From the NCBI GenBank assembly GCA_900239685.1, contig OENT01000496.1, positions 1 to 64,000 on the forward strand: 64,000 bases of DNA. Direction: 5' to 3'. This stretch comes from Rotaria macrura (Eukaryota > Rotifera > Eurotatoria > Philodinida > Philodinidae). Under the pieces are notes generated by a model. It did no database searches, was not told the DNA's origin, and saw only the letters and a list, made by a program, of their open reading frames with translations. Positions 11,253 through 24,600 of the stretch are shown here, piece after piece. Made by a program: the position numbers and the translations under genes. Position 1 is the stretch's first letter, and each line of letters starts with the position of its first letter.

Positions 11253-14200
11253 ATGCTGGATATTGAGCCACAATCGCATTTAGATTCAACAGTGATCGAT
11301 GATGCAATATATAACAGTGTGCAGCCTATGTCGTGCAAGAATAAATCACGAGTAGGCTTTCAAGCATATAAAAATGTGTTCGCCATTTGTTGCGCTTTTC
11401 TTCTTCAATTTACTGCATTCAGTGCTATTGCAAATCTTCAAAGTTCACTCAACACTGACGCCAATGTTGGTGTTAATTCATTATCAATCATTTATGCTTC
11501 TCTTCTTCTCTCAGCTATATTTTTACCTCACCCAATAATTGCTATGTTTGGTTTGAAATGGACTTTAGTTATATCTCAAATACCGTAAGTATCTACATGT
11601 AAGTTTTAGAGTGATCAAAAAAAATATCAGTGTGAATCATCTATATTATTAATGTAACTGTAATAGTCTTCGTAAGGAACATTATTTTTTCTGAATTTGA
11701 TCAATCGATTTATTAGCATTGATTTAGTAGTGAAAGGGTTTACTGAACTATTTTTATCTGTATCTAAGTGAGGTTATGCTTTATAATTGTTTATTTTGTA
11801 GATCTGACTGCAAGTAGAGAAGTGAATAGTCTTAGACATAGAACAAAGTATATTTTCTGCAACTAGAAAAAGCTTGAGAACAACTCAGTCAAGGAGCTGT
11901 TGCCTATATTTTAATTTTTTAACAATACAATTCTTAAGATTGATAACTGAACAGACCACATCTCGTATGTTCAAGTTTCCGATCCATAAACTCACAAGTA
12001 TCGCACTTTCTTTTCACAGGACTAGACATTTCTCTTGAGTTGAACAAGAAACGCCCAAAATGAACGATGATGAACTTTGCTAAATACACATATAAATTCA
12101 AAATTATCCTTATCAACGACAAATAGGTAACAAACTACTGATTTGAGTAGATATACGAAGAAGATTTTCTTGAGATGATATACTTGAGAAATACAAAAGA
12201 AATTCAAATTATCAGTTAGACTTTCAATGATAAAGTATATTCGCGCACCACTATGATTTACTTGATGATTGAAGAGTTCTATTAATCATGCTATGTGAAC
12301 TTTGCAGCAAGAATTTGGAAGACAATTGGCAAACTGAATTACAGAGCAACGTGCGTAGAACGGTGTTCATTGTAATCGCTTTAGTTCTTGTTCGTATCAG
12401 ACTTTGATAGATCTATGTAATACATGGATACAGATAAAGTTTTCTCGGCCAGGTATGACTAAGATTATTTTTCTGACGGTCAAATTATATGGAATCGACA
12501 GATTTACATTTGATTCAATCATTATCAAGTAAAACTGAGAAAAGAAAAAGAACCAGTGAAGGAAATCAATGAAACAGTGAAAGTAAAATGCAGCCCAAGT
12601 AAATTAAACACAGTCATCTATTATTTATTGTACACTATTTACTAATCTTTTTATATGATGTCAACTATCGAATAGATATAGTTCATTGGGAGAACCAATG
12701 AAAAATATTTGTATGAATATACAATATACGAGCGTAAGACGTATCTATACATTTCATGAACGAGGTTATGAACAAATTTCGATAATACTAATTCCCAGTC
12801 TTGGACTACTTTGAATTCCATTCAAGTAATCATCGTAGGATAACATCATATATTTCTTGACGAGTTTTATCATATGATACGGAATTTAATTTTGTGGAAG
12901 AATCATTTTCTTAAAAGAAAAATAATTCATCACAAAAATAGTACATTCACATCAACAGTGATAAAGCAGTATAAGAGATGTAGTTATCACTCTACATATT
13001 AGTGTAGATGCATTCATTTTGTTAGAATTTTTATTCAATAAAGTGAATTTGCCGTACAATCGAATTCTACATTAAGCTCTCACCCATCTCACCACAATGG
13101 ACACTCCACGAATTACAAAAATTAATAGAGAGTCTCCATTCCTAAGAAAAGTTTGAACGGCCGAGATTATGCAATGGATTTTTATAACAGCAGCGTATTT
13201 TGCCGTCTAACTCTTTGATTTTAAGAATATAAAAAGCAAAATTAAGACACTTAACTCTTTCTATATTTTGTATTAGAATAAACTATTTAAAGAAAACATG
13301 TCAGCTTCACATTGTAGCTCAACAATTGTTGCTCTGAGAATTTTTCTGTTCTATTTGAGATGTAGAAAATGTTTTCTGAAATGCCAGATTTCACTTAATG
13401 ATTCAATTGATGATTATCAAAATCTAATTAGTTACTGATATTTTTCACAGATATCTTCTATATATGGTTGCCAATTATCATCCTACAGCATATTTAATGT
13501 ACCCAAGTAAAAGATCAAATGATAATGTTTTCTATAAATAAATTTGCGGTTTATTCATAGCTGCTACTCTTGTTGGATTGGCTGCGGCACCTTTGTGGAC
13601 ATCGAAATGTATTTATCTAACAGAAATGGGCTCACTCTACGCATCTGAAAACAAAATTGATAAAAATGTGATTATCAATCGCTATTTTGGAATTTTCTTC
13701 ATGTTTTTTCAATCAGGTCTTTTCGATTTAATACATTCAAGATGAGATCGTCTGTTCCTATACTGATGTTTTGTTTCGATTTTCTTTCATTATATAGGTC
13801 AAATCTGGGGTAATCTCATATCTTACGTGGTACTTAGACCAGAAGATGTATTACATACTTTCAATGAAACAGAGAATAATACATTAGTCTTGCCACAAGC
13901 CTATGCTAAATGTGGAGCTGATTTTCACGAACAAGAATACCAGGGTGCCGAAGTTATCAATCGAATCGATCGAAAAACAGTATGAACAAAACATTGAATA
14001 GTAAATATGACTTAAAAACTATACTTTAGATTAATATGCTTTGCATCATATACATTTGTATCTGTATTTGTTCAATTTTGATAATAGTTATTTTTCTTGA
14101 TCAACAACGTACATCATCTCTAGGTATACGATTATATTCTCAATGTTTTCTTTAATTTTGTCTGTCGATTTCAATCTCTAGATCGAGTTTCGGTTATGAT

Positions 14201-14907
14201 TCGTAATTCTGTGAAGCTTCTGGTATCGACAATCAAACATTTACGTCAAATCAATCAACTACTTCTGATTCCATTGACGATATGGTCAGGACTCGAGCAG
14301 TCCTTTCTTTGGACTCAATTCACTAAGGTAGATGATTGCATTATTCTATATTTATCTTATTTCGTAATACTTGGATTGATGTTTTCTTGATCAGGGTTTC
14401 ATTTCATGTGTACTCAATGCTAGATATGTCGGTCTCATATTGATTTCCTATGGTATATGTGATTCAATCGGTAGTTTTATCTTTGGTCAACTTGTTAAAA
14501 TGGTTGGACTTTGGCCATGTTTTGCCTTCGCTGCGATTATTAACTACGCTCTTATTATCACTATGCTCTTTTGGCATCCTTCGGAAGATCAAATAGCAGT
14601 TCTCTTTATTTTGGCTGGCCTCTGGGGTCTAACCGACGGAATTTGGCAAACACAGATAAATGCCTTCTATGGAGTCTTGTTTGTTGAAAATCGTGAAGCA
14701 GGATTTTCGAATTATCGTCTATGGGAGTCGATCGGGTTTACTTTCTTATATGTCATTACACCCCATATGCGTGTTCGTATGGTACTCATCATTCTCTTTC
14801 TCTTTCTTTCATTCGGTAACGTTGGCTATATAATCGTTGAATATAGATTGCGATCATGCAAAAAAGAAGATAAGAACATATCGAACAATGCACTGTCACT
14901 ATCCTGA
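11253..14907 (+). CDS. UNC-93-like multi-pass membrane protein (7 exons)
   Basis: Exons 11253-11584, 13451-13506, 13561-13716, 13798-13979, 14030-14123, 14182-14327 and 14395-14907 join in frame to 492 aa, about the size of UNC-93 family proteins (MFS-like fold, about 11-12 TMs). Family members regulate K2P potassium channels (C. elegans UNC-93) or traffic nucleic-acid-sensing TLRs (vertebrate UNC93B). Visible signatures: exon 1 'YKNVFAICCAFLLQFTAF' with 'NLQSSLN'; exon 3 'GLAAAPLWTSKCIYLTEMG'; the exon 3/4 join 'QSGQIWGNLIS'; exon 6 'LLLIPLTIWSGLEQSFLWTQFTK'-type segment; exon 7 conserved TMs with 'FVENREAGFSNYRLWESIGF'-type motif. Every splice is GT..AG with matching phase. Introns 2-6 are 54, 81, 50, 58 and 67 nt; intron 1 is 1,866 nt. 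The acidic N-terminus before TM1 fits the start chosen. The role in this animal is inferred only. Confidence 0.9.
11585..13450 (+). other. Long first intron of the UNC-93-like gene
   Basis: 1,866-nt intron (donor GTAAGT, acceptor TTTTTCACAG) in a gene whose other introns are 50-81 nt. I see no coding exon or transposon in it; open frames inside are short and lack motifs. It could hold regulatory sequence. Confidence 0.7.
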
Positions 14908-16393
14908 ACCATATAAAACATTAGACTTTTTTTTTCATATAGATCCTCACTATGATGGGTTTAGATGACGCCGATTAAATAGATAAAGTGTATGTTTTGA
15001 AGTAGAAGTGTCTATCGATTAGCAAGACTCCTAGAAATGAAGAACACTTCATCATCGATTCGTATTCTATACGCTCACGCTTTTCATCATTGAAGGAAGT
15101 TTCTCGCTGACACGTCATCGATAATTCAGTATCTTGCTCTTGTTTACAATCGATGATGTTGAGAAACCAACAGAAACGATAGCTTTAGTTCATTTCAGAT
15201 TGTTGCATGAACAGAGAGGCTCTCGCGTTTCAAGAACAATGCAATTATGCATCGATTGTATGAATCCGTATACTTTCACAGAAAATCATATCATTAGTTT
15301 GAATCAGTCTATGCATGTCATTTGTTCAATATTGTTCTGCTGAAATGGCTTTGTCATGGAAAAAATAATTGTTATAATGATTTCTTTTTCAAATGCTAGC
15401 ACATCTTATTTTGAATTCAACAATCAAATATAATCAATACATTACTGATTTCATAGTGTTTTCTTAGATCTCTCTTTTTTTCAATTAACCATTTACAATC
15501 GACACTAATGTTTGTTGTTCTGAATAGGTATTGATTCATCGTGAGTAGGGTTATGAGTTTTTATTGTTTATTGAAAATTCCAGCAGTCTCAAGAGAATTG
15601 GAATTATGATTATTTGTGATAGACATAAGAGTTCTGAACTATTTAATACCCATGTACACTTTTGTACAATTCTTTTTCTTCAGAATAAAATGATCAACTT
15701 TCAGTCTAGTCTTTGCCATTTTAAGACAAAAGTTCAAACTGGAACTATGACAGCTATTATGGACATATTTTACTTCATCGACTAACTAAACCTTAAATAT
15801 TTCACTTAATATTCATTGATAAAAATACATGAATGGTGTGAGTGATTTTGCATGGTGTATATCCTTATATCAGGGTACATTCACACTGTGCAAGAGATAA
15901 GAGTTGCTCAGCTTTGTACATAATAAGAAACTTAAAAAAGTTTACAGTATTTCTAATTCAACAGTAACCTATGGAACCAACTTTTACATCGTAGCCATAT
16001 CAATGAATACCCACCGTTCAATCCACTAATGTTGCCATTGATATTATCACCTGAACAGACAAAATATATCTTTTTTAGAGCTATTTTTCAAAAATACCTT
16101 GACAAAAATATCATACTTGAAATGTGATTTACAATCCTGAAATTCTCATTGATCAAATTTTCATTAGACAAATTGTATGGCACAGTCGATGCAAGTTGTC
16201 ATTTATTGACGGGAATAGATTGATAATGTCAGAAACATTTTTATCAATAGATATTATTCATCCGTTCATGTAGAATTAACGAAGATACCATGGTTTTTTT
16301 TTTTGAGAAGTGAATTTTTATTTACATAAGTAGAATATAATAACTAAGAAGCAAGTGTCAATGATTCATATTGAATATGATTTTTAGATTTTA
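14908..16393. other. Intergenic region, nothing recognised
   Basis: The 3' flanks of the converging UNC-93-like (+) and LURP-like (-) genes. Short open frames at 15134-15343 and 15564-15785 have no motif and unlikely composition. No repeat noted. Confidence 0.5.
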
Positions 16394-16972
16394 TTATTTT
16401 TTTCCAGTTCGTCGATTGCGATCTTTGACGGCGAGACCTAACAAAAAGATGGCATCTGGTATATCATTGGTGAATATTTCCAAGTCAAATTTATTGACAA
16501 ATAAATATGATTCGAATCGTTTATTGATTTTAGCTAGAAGAATATTCGGTTGGCGTTCGTCATAAAAACGGGTTACTAACGAAAACGCTTCAGACACCAT
16601 GATCAAACGTAGATCATTCCATTGAATCGTAAATTGGCTCTGGAAAAGTTCAAAGTTTGCACTGATCGTGCCATTAATCCATTTATGAGATCGACTATTA
16701 AAAATGGCAAGATCAGCTTCATAAAGAAGGAACTTCAGCCGTGCTTTTAGTGTTCCTACGACCATTTTTGATGGATAGGAAACGAGTTCGATTGAGTGCA
16801 AAATGCCATATTGTGATTCGATTCGATAATGAGTAACTTCGCCCGTCGGATTGTAAATCGTGAATTCACCTGGCTTGAAACCTTGAAAATAATCTTTACG
16901 GATGTAATATTCTTTTAATGCAGTTTGACATATAACCAGTGGAACGACACAGAAAAGTAATACAAGAAGCAT
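16394..16972 (-). CDS. LURP-one/tubby-C-terminal-like protein with signal peptide
   Basis: 192-aa single-exon protein. Residues 1-16 (MLLVLLFCVVPLVICQ) are a typical signal peptide with likely cleavage near C15/Q16. The rest resembles the LURP-one-related (LOR) fold: 'YYIRKDYFQGFKPGEFTIYN' then 'GEVTHYRIES', strands around 'LVSYPSKMVVGTLKARLKFLLYEADLAIF', and a hydrophobic C-terminal helix 'DAIFLLGLAVKDRNRR'. The LOR/tubby barrel with a buried C-terminal helix is mainly known from intracellular or membrane-tethered proteins, so a secreted form is unusual. An N-glycosylation site (NGT) lies in the domain. The family call rests on pattern similarity and should be treated as probable. The start is the Met opening the signal peptide. 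Confidence 0.7.
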   Translation of the reverse strand: MLLVLLFCVVPLVICQTALKEYYIRKDYFQGFKPGEFTIYNPTGEVTHYRIESQYGILHSIELVSYPSKMVVGTLKARLKFLLYEADLAIFNSRSHKWINGTISANFELFQSQFTIQWNDLRLIMVSEAFSLVTRFYDERQPNILLAKINKRFESYLFVNKFDLEIFTNDIPDAIFLLGLAVKDRNRRTGKK

Positions 16973-19900
16973 GTTCTATATGTGTATGATAGATTGAAGG
17001 AAGCAGTCAAACTAGATTCGAGAAACAATAATTGAATCGATGAGTTTGTTAACGGTGACACATTTTGTCTCTGACGAGAAAGAATCGTATTCTCGTTGCT
17101 GTCTCATGTATTTGTTTATATCATGGCTGTTAGTATCTATAACGTCCCAAATGATAAGTAGAAGTCAGTGATTGGCTCATACACATATAGAATCAAAACA
17201 AGCCAAAAATTCATAAATATGTGTTTTTTTGTCAACAGAACTGTCAATTACGTAGATAGAGACAGTAAACATGCTTGCCTTTCAATAACTCTCCTTGAGA
17301 AAAAGTACCGAGGTCATATGTCAACAATATTATAGGGAAACTTTCATCTATCGCATATCGAGTGTATGGATCTAAAATTCAATTTGCTATTTTAGAACAA
17401 CGATGGAATGAACAATGATTTTATCATCTATTTATCATGAATTTTCCTAATTGAATCAATGTTATTCATTCTTCTAGATTTCTACATATGTAGTAGTAAC
17501 ACAGAGATCAAATCAGTCGTTCCTTCGATTTAACGATATTTCATAATTCACTTGAAAATCATTTACTATTTAAAATGAATTTTTTTGTTAAAGACAAAGA
17601 GTAAAACTTCACATCCAAAGTTAAATTAGTGTACGAATCGTTTAACTTGACAAGATAGATCGTATATTATAAATCTGATCGTTTTCATATTGAAAGCGAA
17701 TTTCCAATAGAGAATCTTCGTTCGATGTTGTTTCCGTTAAGAAATATTTTTATTTAGATAATAACGTAATTATAATTATGATGATATTCAGTATTAGAAT
17801 AATATCTAACTTGATTGACCCGTATCATTTGAGTAATGTTAAATGAGAATTAGAAATTAACGATATGTTTTCTTTGAGTTTAGTTTTACATGGTTCCTGT
17901 GCACGGTTACTAATAAATTGTTTCAACGAAAAATAACTCTAATCGTTCCTATGTTAGTACAAAGATCGATTCGTGTTAGTTTTGTTTGGATTGCTAAAAA
18001 TCATATTAATTATGTTTCCTGAAAGATTAATCATCTAATGATCTACATTTAGACTTCAAACACGATTGAAGCAGTACGGCATTTGATAGTTTAAATGATA
18101 TATTAAATTATTTATTCTTGAAATAACTATAGAATTCTTCGTGAAAGATTCTATAATTAGAACAATTAGCCATAGATAATGCCCTAATTTATTGATATAG
18201 TTCAAGAATTTCAAAAGCATAGCATTATAATACTAATACCGACTAGGCTTTGTTTTTATGCGTTCTATATCTATTGTTTTGAAATTATATATAGCAATTA
18301 TTCTAGCGTTGCTTACGGAAAACATTTTATTGTATTTTACTTTTTATATCAAATTAAACAATTTCTCATATTGTCTCTGATATGTTTATGATATATTTAG
18401 AAACGATGAGCATAAATATTACACTACTATTGTTTGTATTTTAATTATTATTGTTGTGTACTGTTCATTGTCAGATCTGATCCAAAAGACTGACCTGACT
18501 GCGATATCAAACTAACTTTCCTCGCGATCTTGAGATCTGATTAATAGAAATGAGTAGAAAATTGTACCACTTCGTTTTTCACAGCACACTTAATATGTCA
18601 GAATCGTTGCAGCATAATACAAAGTTATAAAAGTCATAGATACGCAAAAACATGAATTGATTTGATATTGGCTTGTAAGCCATGTCACTTTGAAAAGAAG
18701 AACCTAGTGAAAATATGCACGCTGATATAAATGCAGAAAAAATTTTAGTCGTAATCCGAGTTTTCAGAACTTATATTATATAAACAGAATACGTCGAAAT
18801 TTCACATCGAACATCTATTCAGAAAATAATTAGTTTAAAAAATGATTTTTTCTTCACATTGTAAACAATATCGATCTGGGTGAAAAAACGTTACAAACCA
18901 TTCTCAATCATGAATAAGAAGTATAAGATGATAAACATATATGAATTAATTACACAAATGATTTTAGATTAATTCTATAAAAATTAATAATACGTTGTCG
19001 AATAAATTATTTTACGGATTGAAGTTTTCATTTTACTCTAATCATTACATAGATAAAAGAAACGTATTAAAGTATTAACTTCGATGCATCTGGGTTTCTT
19101 CTCATTCATTTTCCTTCAGATTTAAATTTGGTTAGAAAGAGAAGGCGTGCATCAAATAAATGTATAGAAATGAGCCGGTAAAGCGCAATTCCCCTAAAAA
19201 TTGAATTGTAATAATTTTTTTTCGCCAGTGAGTTAAATAAATATACTGATGTACGAAGGTGTTGTCTGTTTTTTCTTTTATGATAAAACAATGTCATACT
19301 GCTACATTAATTTCGGAGAAATCTGCTGCAATTAGTAGTAAAGAAACTTAGATTTCACTCGTCAAATCTGAATATTTCAATTACTAATAGTATCAGAAGA
19401 GTTGAGTATATTGTCGATAATACCTAGTGGCAGAAGGTAAATTCAACTAAGTTTGGTGTTTATTAGACAAGATCGTCCACGATCTTATATCGAATTCATA
19501 AGAGGAACAATAGGCAAGTGTGAAAATGATAGGTTATAACACTCATTAAGGACCTTTACCAACATAGGATGAACATCGAAAGCACTATTCTTCTAGAATT
19601 GTAGTTCACCAGCACCTCGAAAGTTAGACAACTAGCAATGAGTTTTGAGTGATATTTTAGGACGTTGGCAACTTCGATTACGTTATATTCACTTATTTTT
19701 AAAGTTAACTAGTTCTTGAGTTATCTATTTATTAAGAACTGCTCACGTCAATTAATTGCAACATTTGAAAAGACGTCATTAAAACATGTAATTTAACCTT
19801 CATCTTCTCTACAATCTTCATTGGAGTGTACATTAATAGATGGATTGTAAAAACTTTAAACGAATACATACTATTATACGACATGCCTGCTTATAAATAG

Positions 19901-21615
19901 AATAGTCTGTAAGTTATTGTTTCCTCCACAAAATATAATGTGTTCAATACTCATAACAGATTTATATTTTTTATAGTTACAAGAATGATGATCAGCATTC
20001 TAATATCGCATTAAAAGAATTTTATTTCACCTTTTGTAACTTCATCACTTAATATTTTTAAAAAGGTCTAAACGAGAGAGAGAGAGCAAAGAATTTCAAG
20101 ACCTATCTTTTCTTTCTACCACGAATCCAGTAATATGCCTACAACTTTGGTGACAATTTATGTCGACGAGGATGTATCTTTTTACAATCTACTTTGTCCT
20201 CAAAATCTGAAATCGAAAATTATTTATTACTTGAGATTGTTCATGCTAGTTTCTCATGAATCCAAAAAATATAATTTCTACGTTACCGCACACTTGACTG
20301 AAATAATCAAACAAAGATACAGAAAGAAACAAGCATTTAGTAGATTTGTTTATGCTATTGATATTTTCAAGGAATCCATACTTTCGGTCGATATTTTATT
20401 GCTACGCAAGTAGATCAAATTTTTCAAAAACACGTTTAAACGCCCAAAAAATGACGTGTTTGGATGACAATCAAGGTTCCCGATCGTGAGTGAAAAACGC
20501 TCATTCTCCTGTCCTTGCTTGTACGTTTAATCGCATTTTTGAAAAGTTTTGTCTACATGAGCAATGCTTCAAGAATCGATTTAATGCGAGTTTTTTTCTT
20601 TCTAAACTCCTGTTCACAATCAGATAACTTAGCATTACGTCTACTGATGGTTAGAAAATCAAATTTCAGATTTGCAAGTACTTAGACAATTAGAATATGA
20701 CTCAAACTACTATGTACATAAAACAGTTTACATGTCTATGCTTATAAATAAAAAAGTATAACTAGTTCTAAGAATATCACTAGGAAAGTTTCAATTATTA
20801 ACTTTTCAAATTTGGTGCGTAATGTTTTGACTGTAAAAGAAAGTTGATCCAAAAACAGTATTTGATACTGACGTAGACATGTGCAGGACTTCGCTGACAT
20901 TTCTTCATTAATTGTTACATAATCCTGCAAGACATTGTGTTTAAAATAAAGAAAGAACGATCGTGAATTAGATGCATGCTTTTTTTGTGGAAGATTTTCA
21001 CTTATAAATTATTTATCTAATTCTTCGATGAAGTTGTATGAACTTTTGCACGTTTCTATAATCTTTAATTATCTTGAAAAAACACATGCATCTATCGTTC
21101 TGTTTTTAATTTAAGCATATGTCTTGCAGTATCTTGTAACAATTAATTATGAAATATCAGTAAAGTCAGTGTGCACTCAGTGTCACTGTCGATGATAAAA
21201 GTGACGGTTTTTTGGGTATTGTCACTGATACCACCCATCCGTTTTAGGATCCATTGATATACTCATAATAATGCTAACTATTATTTTATTTAACAAAGAT
21301 TCAAAATAGCCGTTGTAAATGGCAATTGAATTGGCGGAGAGTAAAACATAGCTTCATAAGATGGAAACTGGTCAATCAGAACTTTTGTATGATCGTAATA
21401 ATGCATTTGAGGATCAGTATTGATATCAAGGCATGAATATAATCTTAACATGATGAGAATATGTAACACATTGCACAAGAAAAAGAAAAAAGTTTCTTCA
21501 ATAGGCTTATACTTATATGTTTCTTTAGAGTTAAGTCAGCTATCATTAGATCAGCTAAATTCGATTGAAATAAAATGTCTGTTAAATAAAATCATTGAAA
21601 ACAAATTCATTTCAG
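16973..21615. other. Large gene-poor stretch before the SLC5 gene
   Basis: 4.6 kb of AT-rich DNA with no supported gene. A 92-codon open frame at 20135-20413 (+) is the only one of note and is listed separately. A short (GA)n run lies near 20078-20090. Other frames are short and motif-free. Confidence 0.5.
20135..20413 (+). CDS. Doubtful 92-aa open frame, hypothetical
   Basis: It starts MPTTLVTIYVDEDVSFYN and has a plausible mixed composition, but no domain, signal peptide or homologue that I recognise. It could be a chance frame, or an exon of an unresolved gene. Confidence 0.15.
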   Translation: MPTTLVTIYVDEDVSFYNLLCPQNLKSKIIYYLRLFMLVSHESKKYNFYVTAHLTEIIKQRYRKKQAFSRFVYAIDIFKESILSVDILLLRK

Positions 21616-24600
21616 ATGTATCTCGGTTGGATTGATTACGGAGCTTTGATTTTACTATTCAGTAAAGTTGATTAGTAAAGAAAAATTTTCTTAGTGATAT
21701 AAAACAATTTGTTTTTTTACTATCATTCAAAGTTATTTCGACTGCTATTGGGATTTATCATGGTTGTTTTCAATCAAAAATAGCATCAACAAGAGAATAT
21801 CTCGTTGGTGATGGTCAAATGAAAGTAGATTGATTATAAAGAAATATTGTTCTCTTTTTTGTTTCTCATTTATTGTTTTCTAAGGTTTTACCAACAGCTA
21901 TGAGCCTACTAGCAAGTTTAACATCTGCAGCATCATTACTTGGAATGCCGGTTGAGATTTATTATTATGGAACCATGTTTATCTATTGTAGTATGTTGAA
22001 AAAGCGTTGACTTTTTTCTTCCTTTTGTATGACTTCATTCTTTAATATGTTCAATATTTAAAAAGTATTTTCATGGTTAATATCAACATATATAACAATG
22101 AAATATTTCATACCTAAATATCATTATATTGGAAGTGTCAGTATATATGCAGTATGTATTTGAATCAAATAAAAAATAAAATAATTAATTATTAGTTATA
22201 GTATCTTGAACAACGCTTTTCATTAACAATACGTATTCTCGTCACATCTTGTTTTATATTAATTACAGTAAATATATGTTTTAATTATTTTTTTGCATGC
22301 ATACCATATTCGTCTATATGTTCGTATACATATCTATGAAGGTTCTCTATATGTCTGTTATTATTTATGGACCAAGTTTAGCTTTAAGTCAAGTCACAGG
22401 ATTAAACATATGGATTGCAGTTGGATCATGTGGATTATTTTGCACTATCTATACAAGTTTTGTGAGGAAAAAAATCATCTTCATTAAACTCTTACTTTAG
22501 TTTGTATAAATTAAATTTCTAGGGTGGAATGAAAGCCGTTATTTGGACTGATGTTATGCAAGCAATTATAATGTTCACGGGACTTATTTTATCGATTATT
22601 TTCGGTAATTGATATAATATAAAAATGATTCAAATTTTGTAATTGAAAATAAAACAACAACCAAAAGGTCTTATCGACGCCGGTGGATTATCAAATGTAA
22701 TTGAAAAAGTCAAAACTGGTAATCGATTTCAATTTTCAGTGTATGTATCTATGTATGCTCGAATATCGACTAATCTAAGGAGGTATTTATACTTCTAGTG
22801 TGACTCTTGATCCATCGATTCGTTACACAATATGGAGTGTTTTAATAGGAGTTACGTTTTCTAGTTCAGCTCAATATGCCTGTATTCAAACTCAAGCACA
22901 ACGATATATGTGTGTTAAAAATACAAAAGCAGCACAAAAGTATTGACGACTAAACGAGAGACGACATATAAGACAGTGATTTCACCTTTGAGACTTTATC
23001 TAAATTCAAACTCTTTCGAATGTTACAGAGCTGATATCGAAGAAGTACACATCATAAACTAATGCATTCGCCAGCATATTAGAAAACACTGTGGCATAGT
23101 TACAACTAAGGAACTCAACCATTTGTAAAAAATGCATAGTTGCCATGATTGCACATGATTCACAGTAGAATTTTATTGGGGCTATACTATCGACCAGTGA
23201 GTTCCCACGAATAGCGTGCTTTCGTCCAGTAAAAGCATTTGAACTTTGTTTTTCAAAAATTACCAAATTGTTTCAAGTGCATCGGAAATCTTTAGATCTA
23301 CTATTTGACCACACATAGTTTGAATGGTGTAGATCGATGAAGGCGCACTCTATTCTGACCACTTCAGTCATCGACCTTGTGACAATCGAATCTTTGGTAT
23401 TGTTATATCCATGAATCCTATGGAGAAAAAGTTTTAAAAGTTAGACTTGAAATCTACTTTACTCATAAGACTGTTTCAATCAGAATAAAAGCCACTTTTT
23501 TGCGAATAAGGGAAAGATGAACATACTGATACTGTAGAAAATTTGTAGTAGTTATCATTTGCTATCGATGCATTATCAGAAATTTGTGTATGGTTGAAGC
23601 CATGAATTACCAAAAGAAAACACCCTCGAACTTCAATTGTTCAATAGACTTCGCCAATCAGAGAGAGAGAGAGAGAGAGAATAAATCTGATATACTCAAC
23701 CATATTATATAGATTATAAGATTGGATCTTTGATCGGATCGTTACACAGTTATATTTCCACTGCGATGATATTTCTTTTGTACTGTCTTAGAAAAATGTT
23801 TCAAACATTGTAGAATGTCTAGAACTTAAAACAATTGAACACTTTAAAGACTCGGTGATTTCTGACGGAAAAATGTAACACGAATTAACACTACCCATGT
23901 AGCCGATAATGCAAAATAATGGACATTATTTTACATTATTTTTCCTAAATAATGTACGTAATGTAATGATAATGCAACCTATTTCATGCATTTTAATGCA
24001 TTATTCGTCAAATAATGGAAAAATTTTCGATAATCCATTGTTTTTCAATTAATTATTGCCGATTTTAACATTATTTATTTATAATGCATGATAATGCATT
24101 AAAATTTAAGAAGTCAATGTAATATAATGCATTNATATTACATTGACTTCTTAAATTTTAATGCATTATCATGCATTATAAATAAATAATGTTAAAATCG
24201 GCAATAATTAATTGAAAAACAATGGATTATCGAAAATTTTTCCATTATTTGACGAATAATGCATTAAAATGCATGAAATAGGTTGCATTATCATTACATT
24301 ACGTACATTATTTAGGAAAAATAATGTAAAATAATGTCCATTATTTTGCATTATCGGCTACATGGGTAGGAGCTGAGATTGAAATTTTCTATGTATGTTT
24401 AATGATATAGTAACTATGTTTCGAAGAGATAAGTCATCAGTGACACTTATTGTATTGTATGACACATAACGAGAGCATCGACGAAATATATTCGGTAGAT
24501 GTTTACGTGACACTCTGTGATATCGTCTGTATCAAAATTTACTTGAATAAGTGTGAACGCTGTTAACATTCATGTTAGTATAGTGTAGTCATAAGATAAA

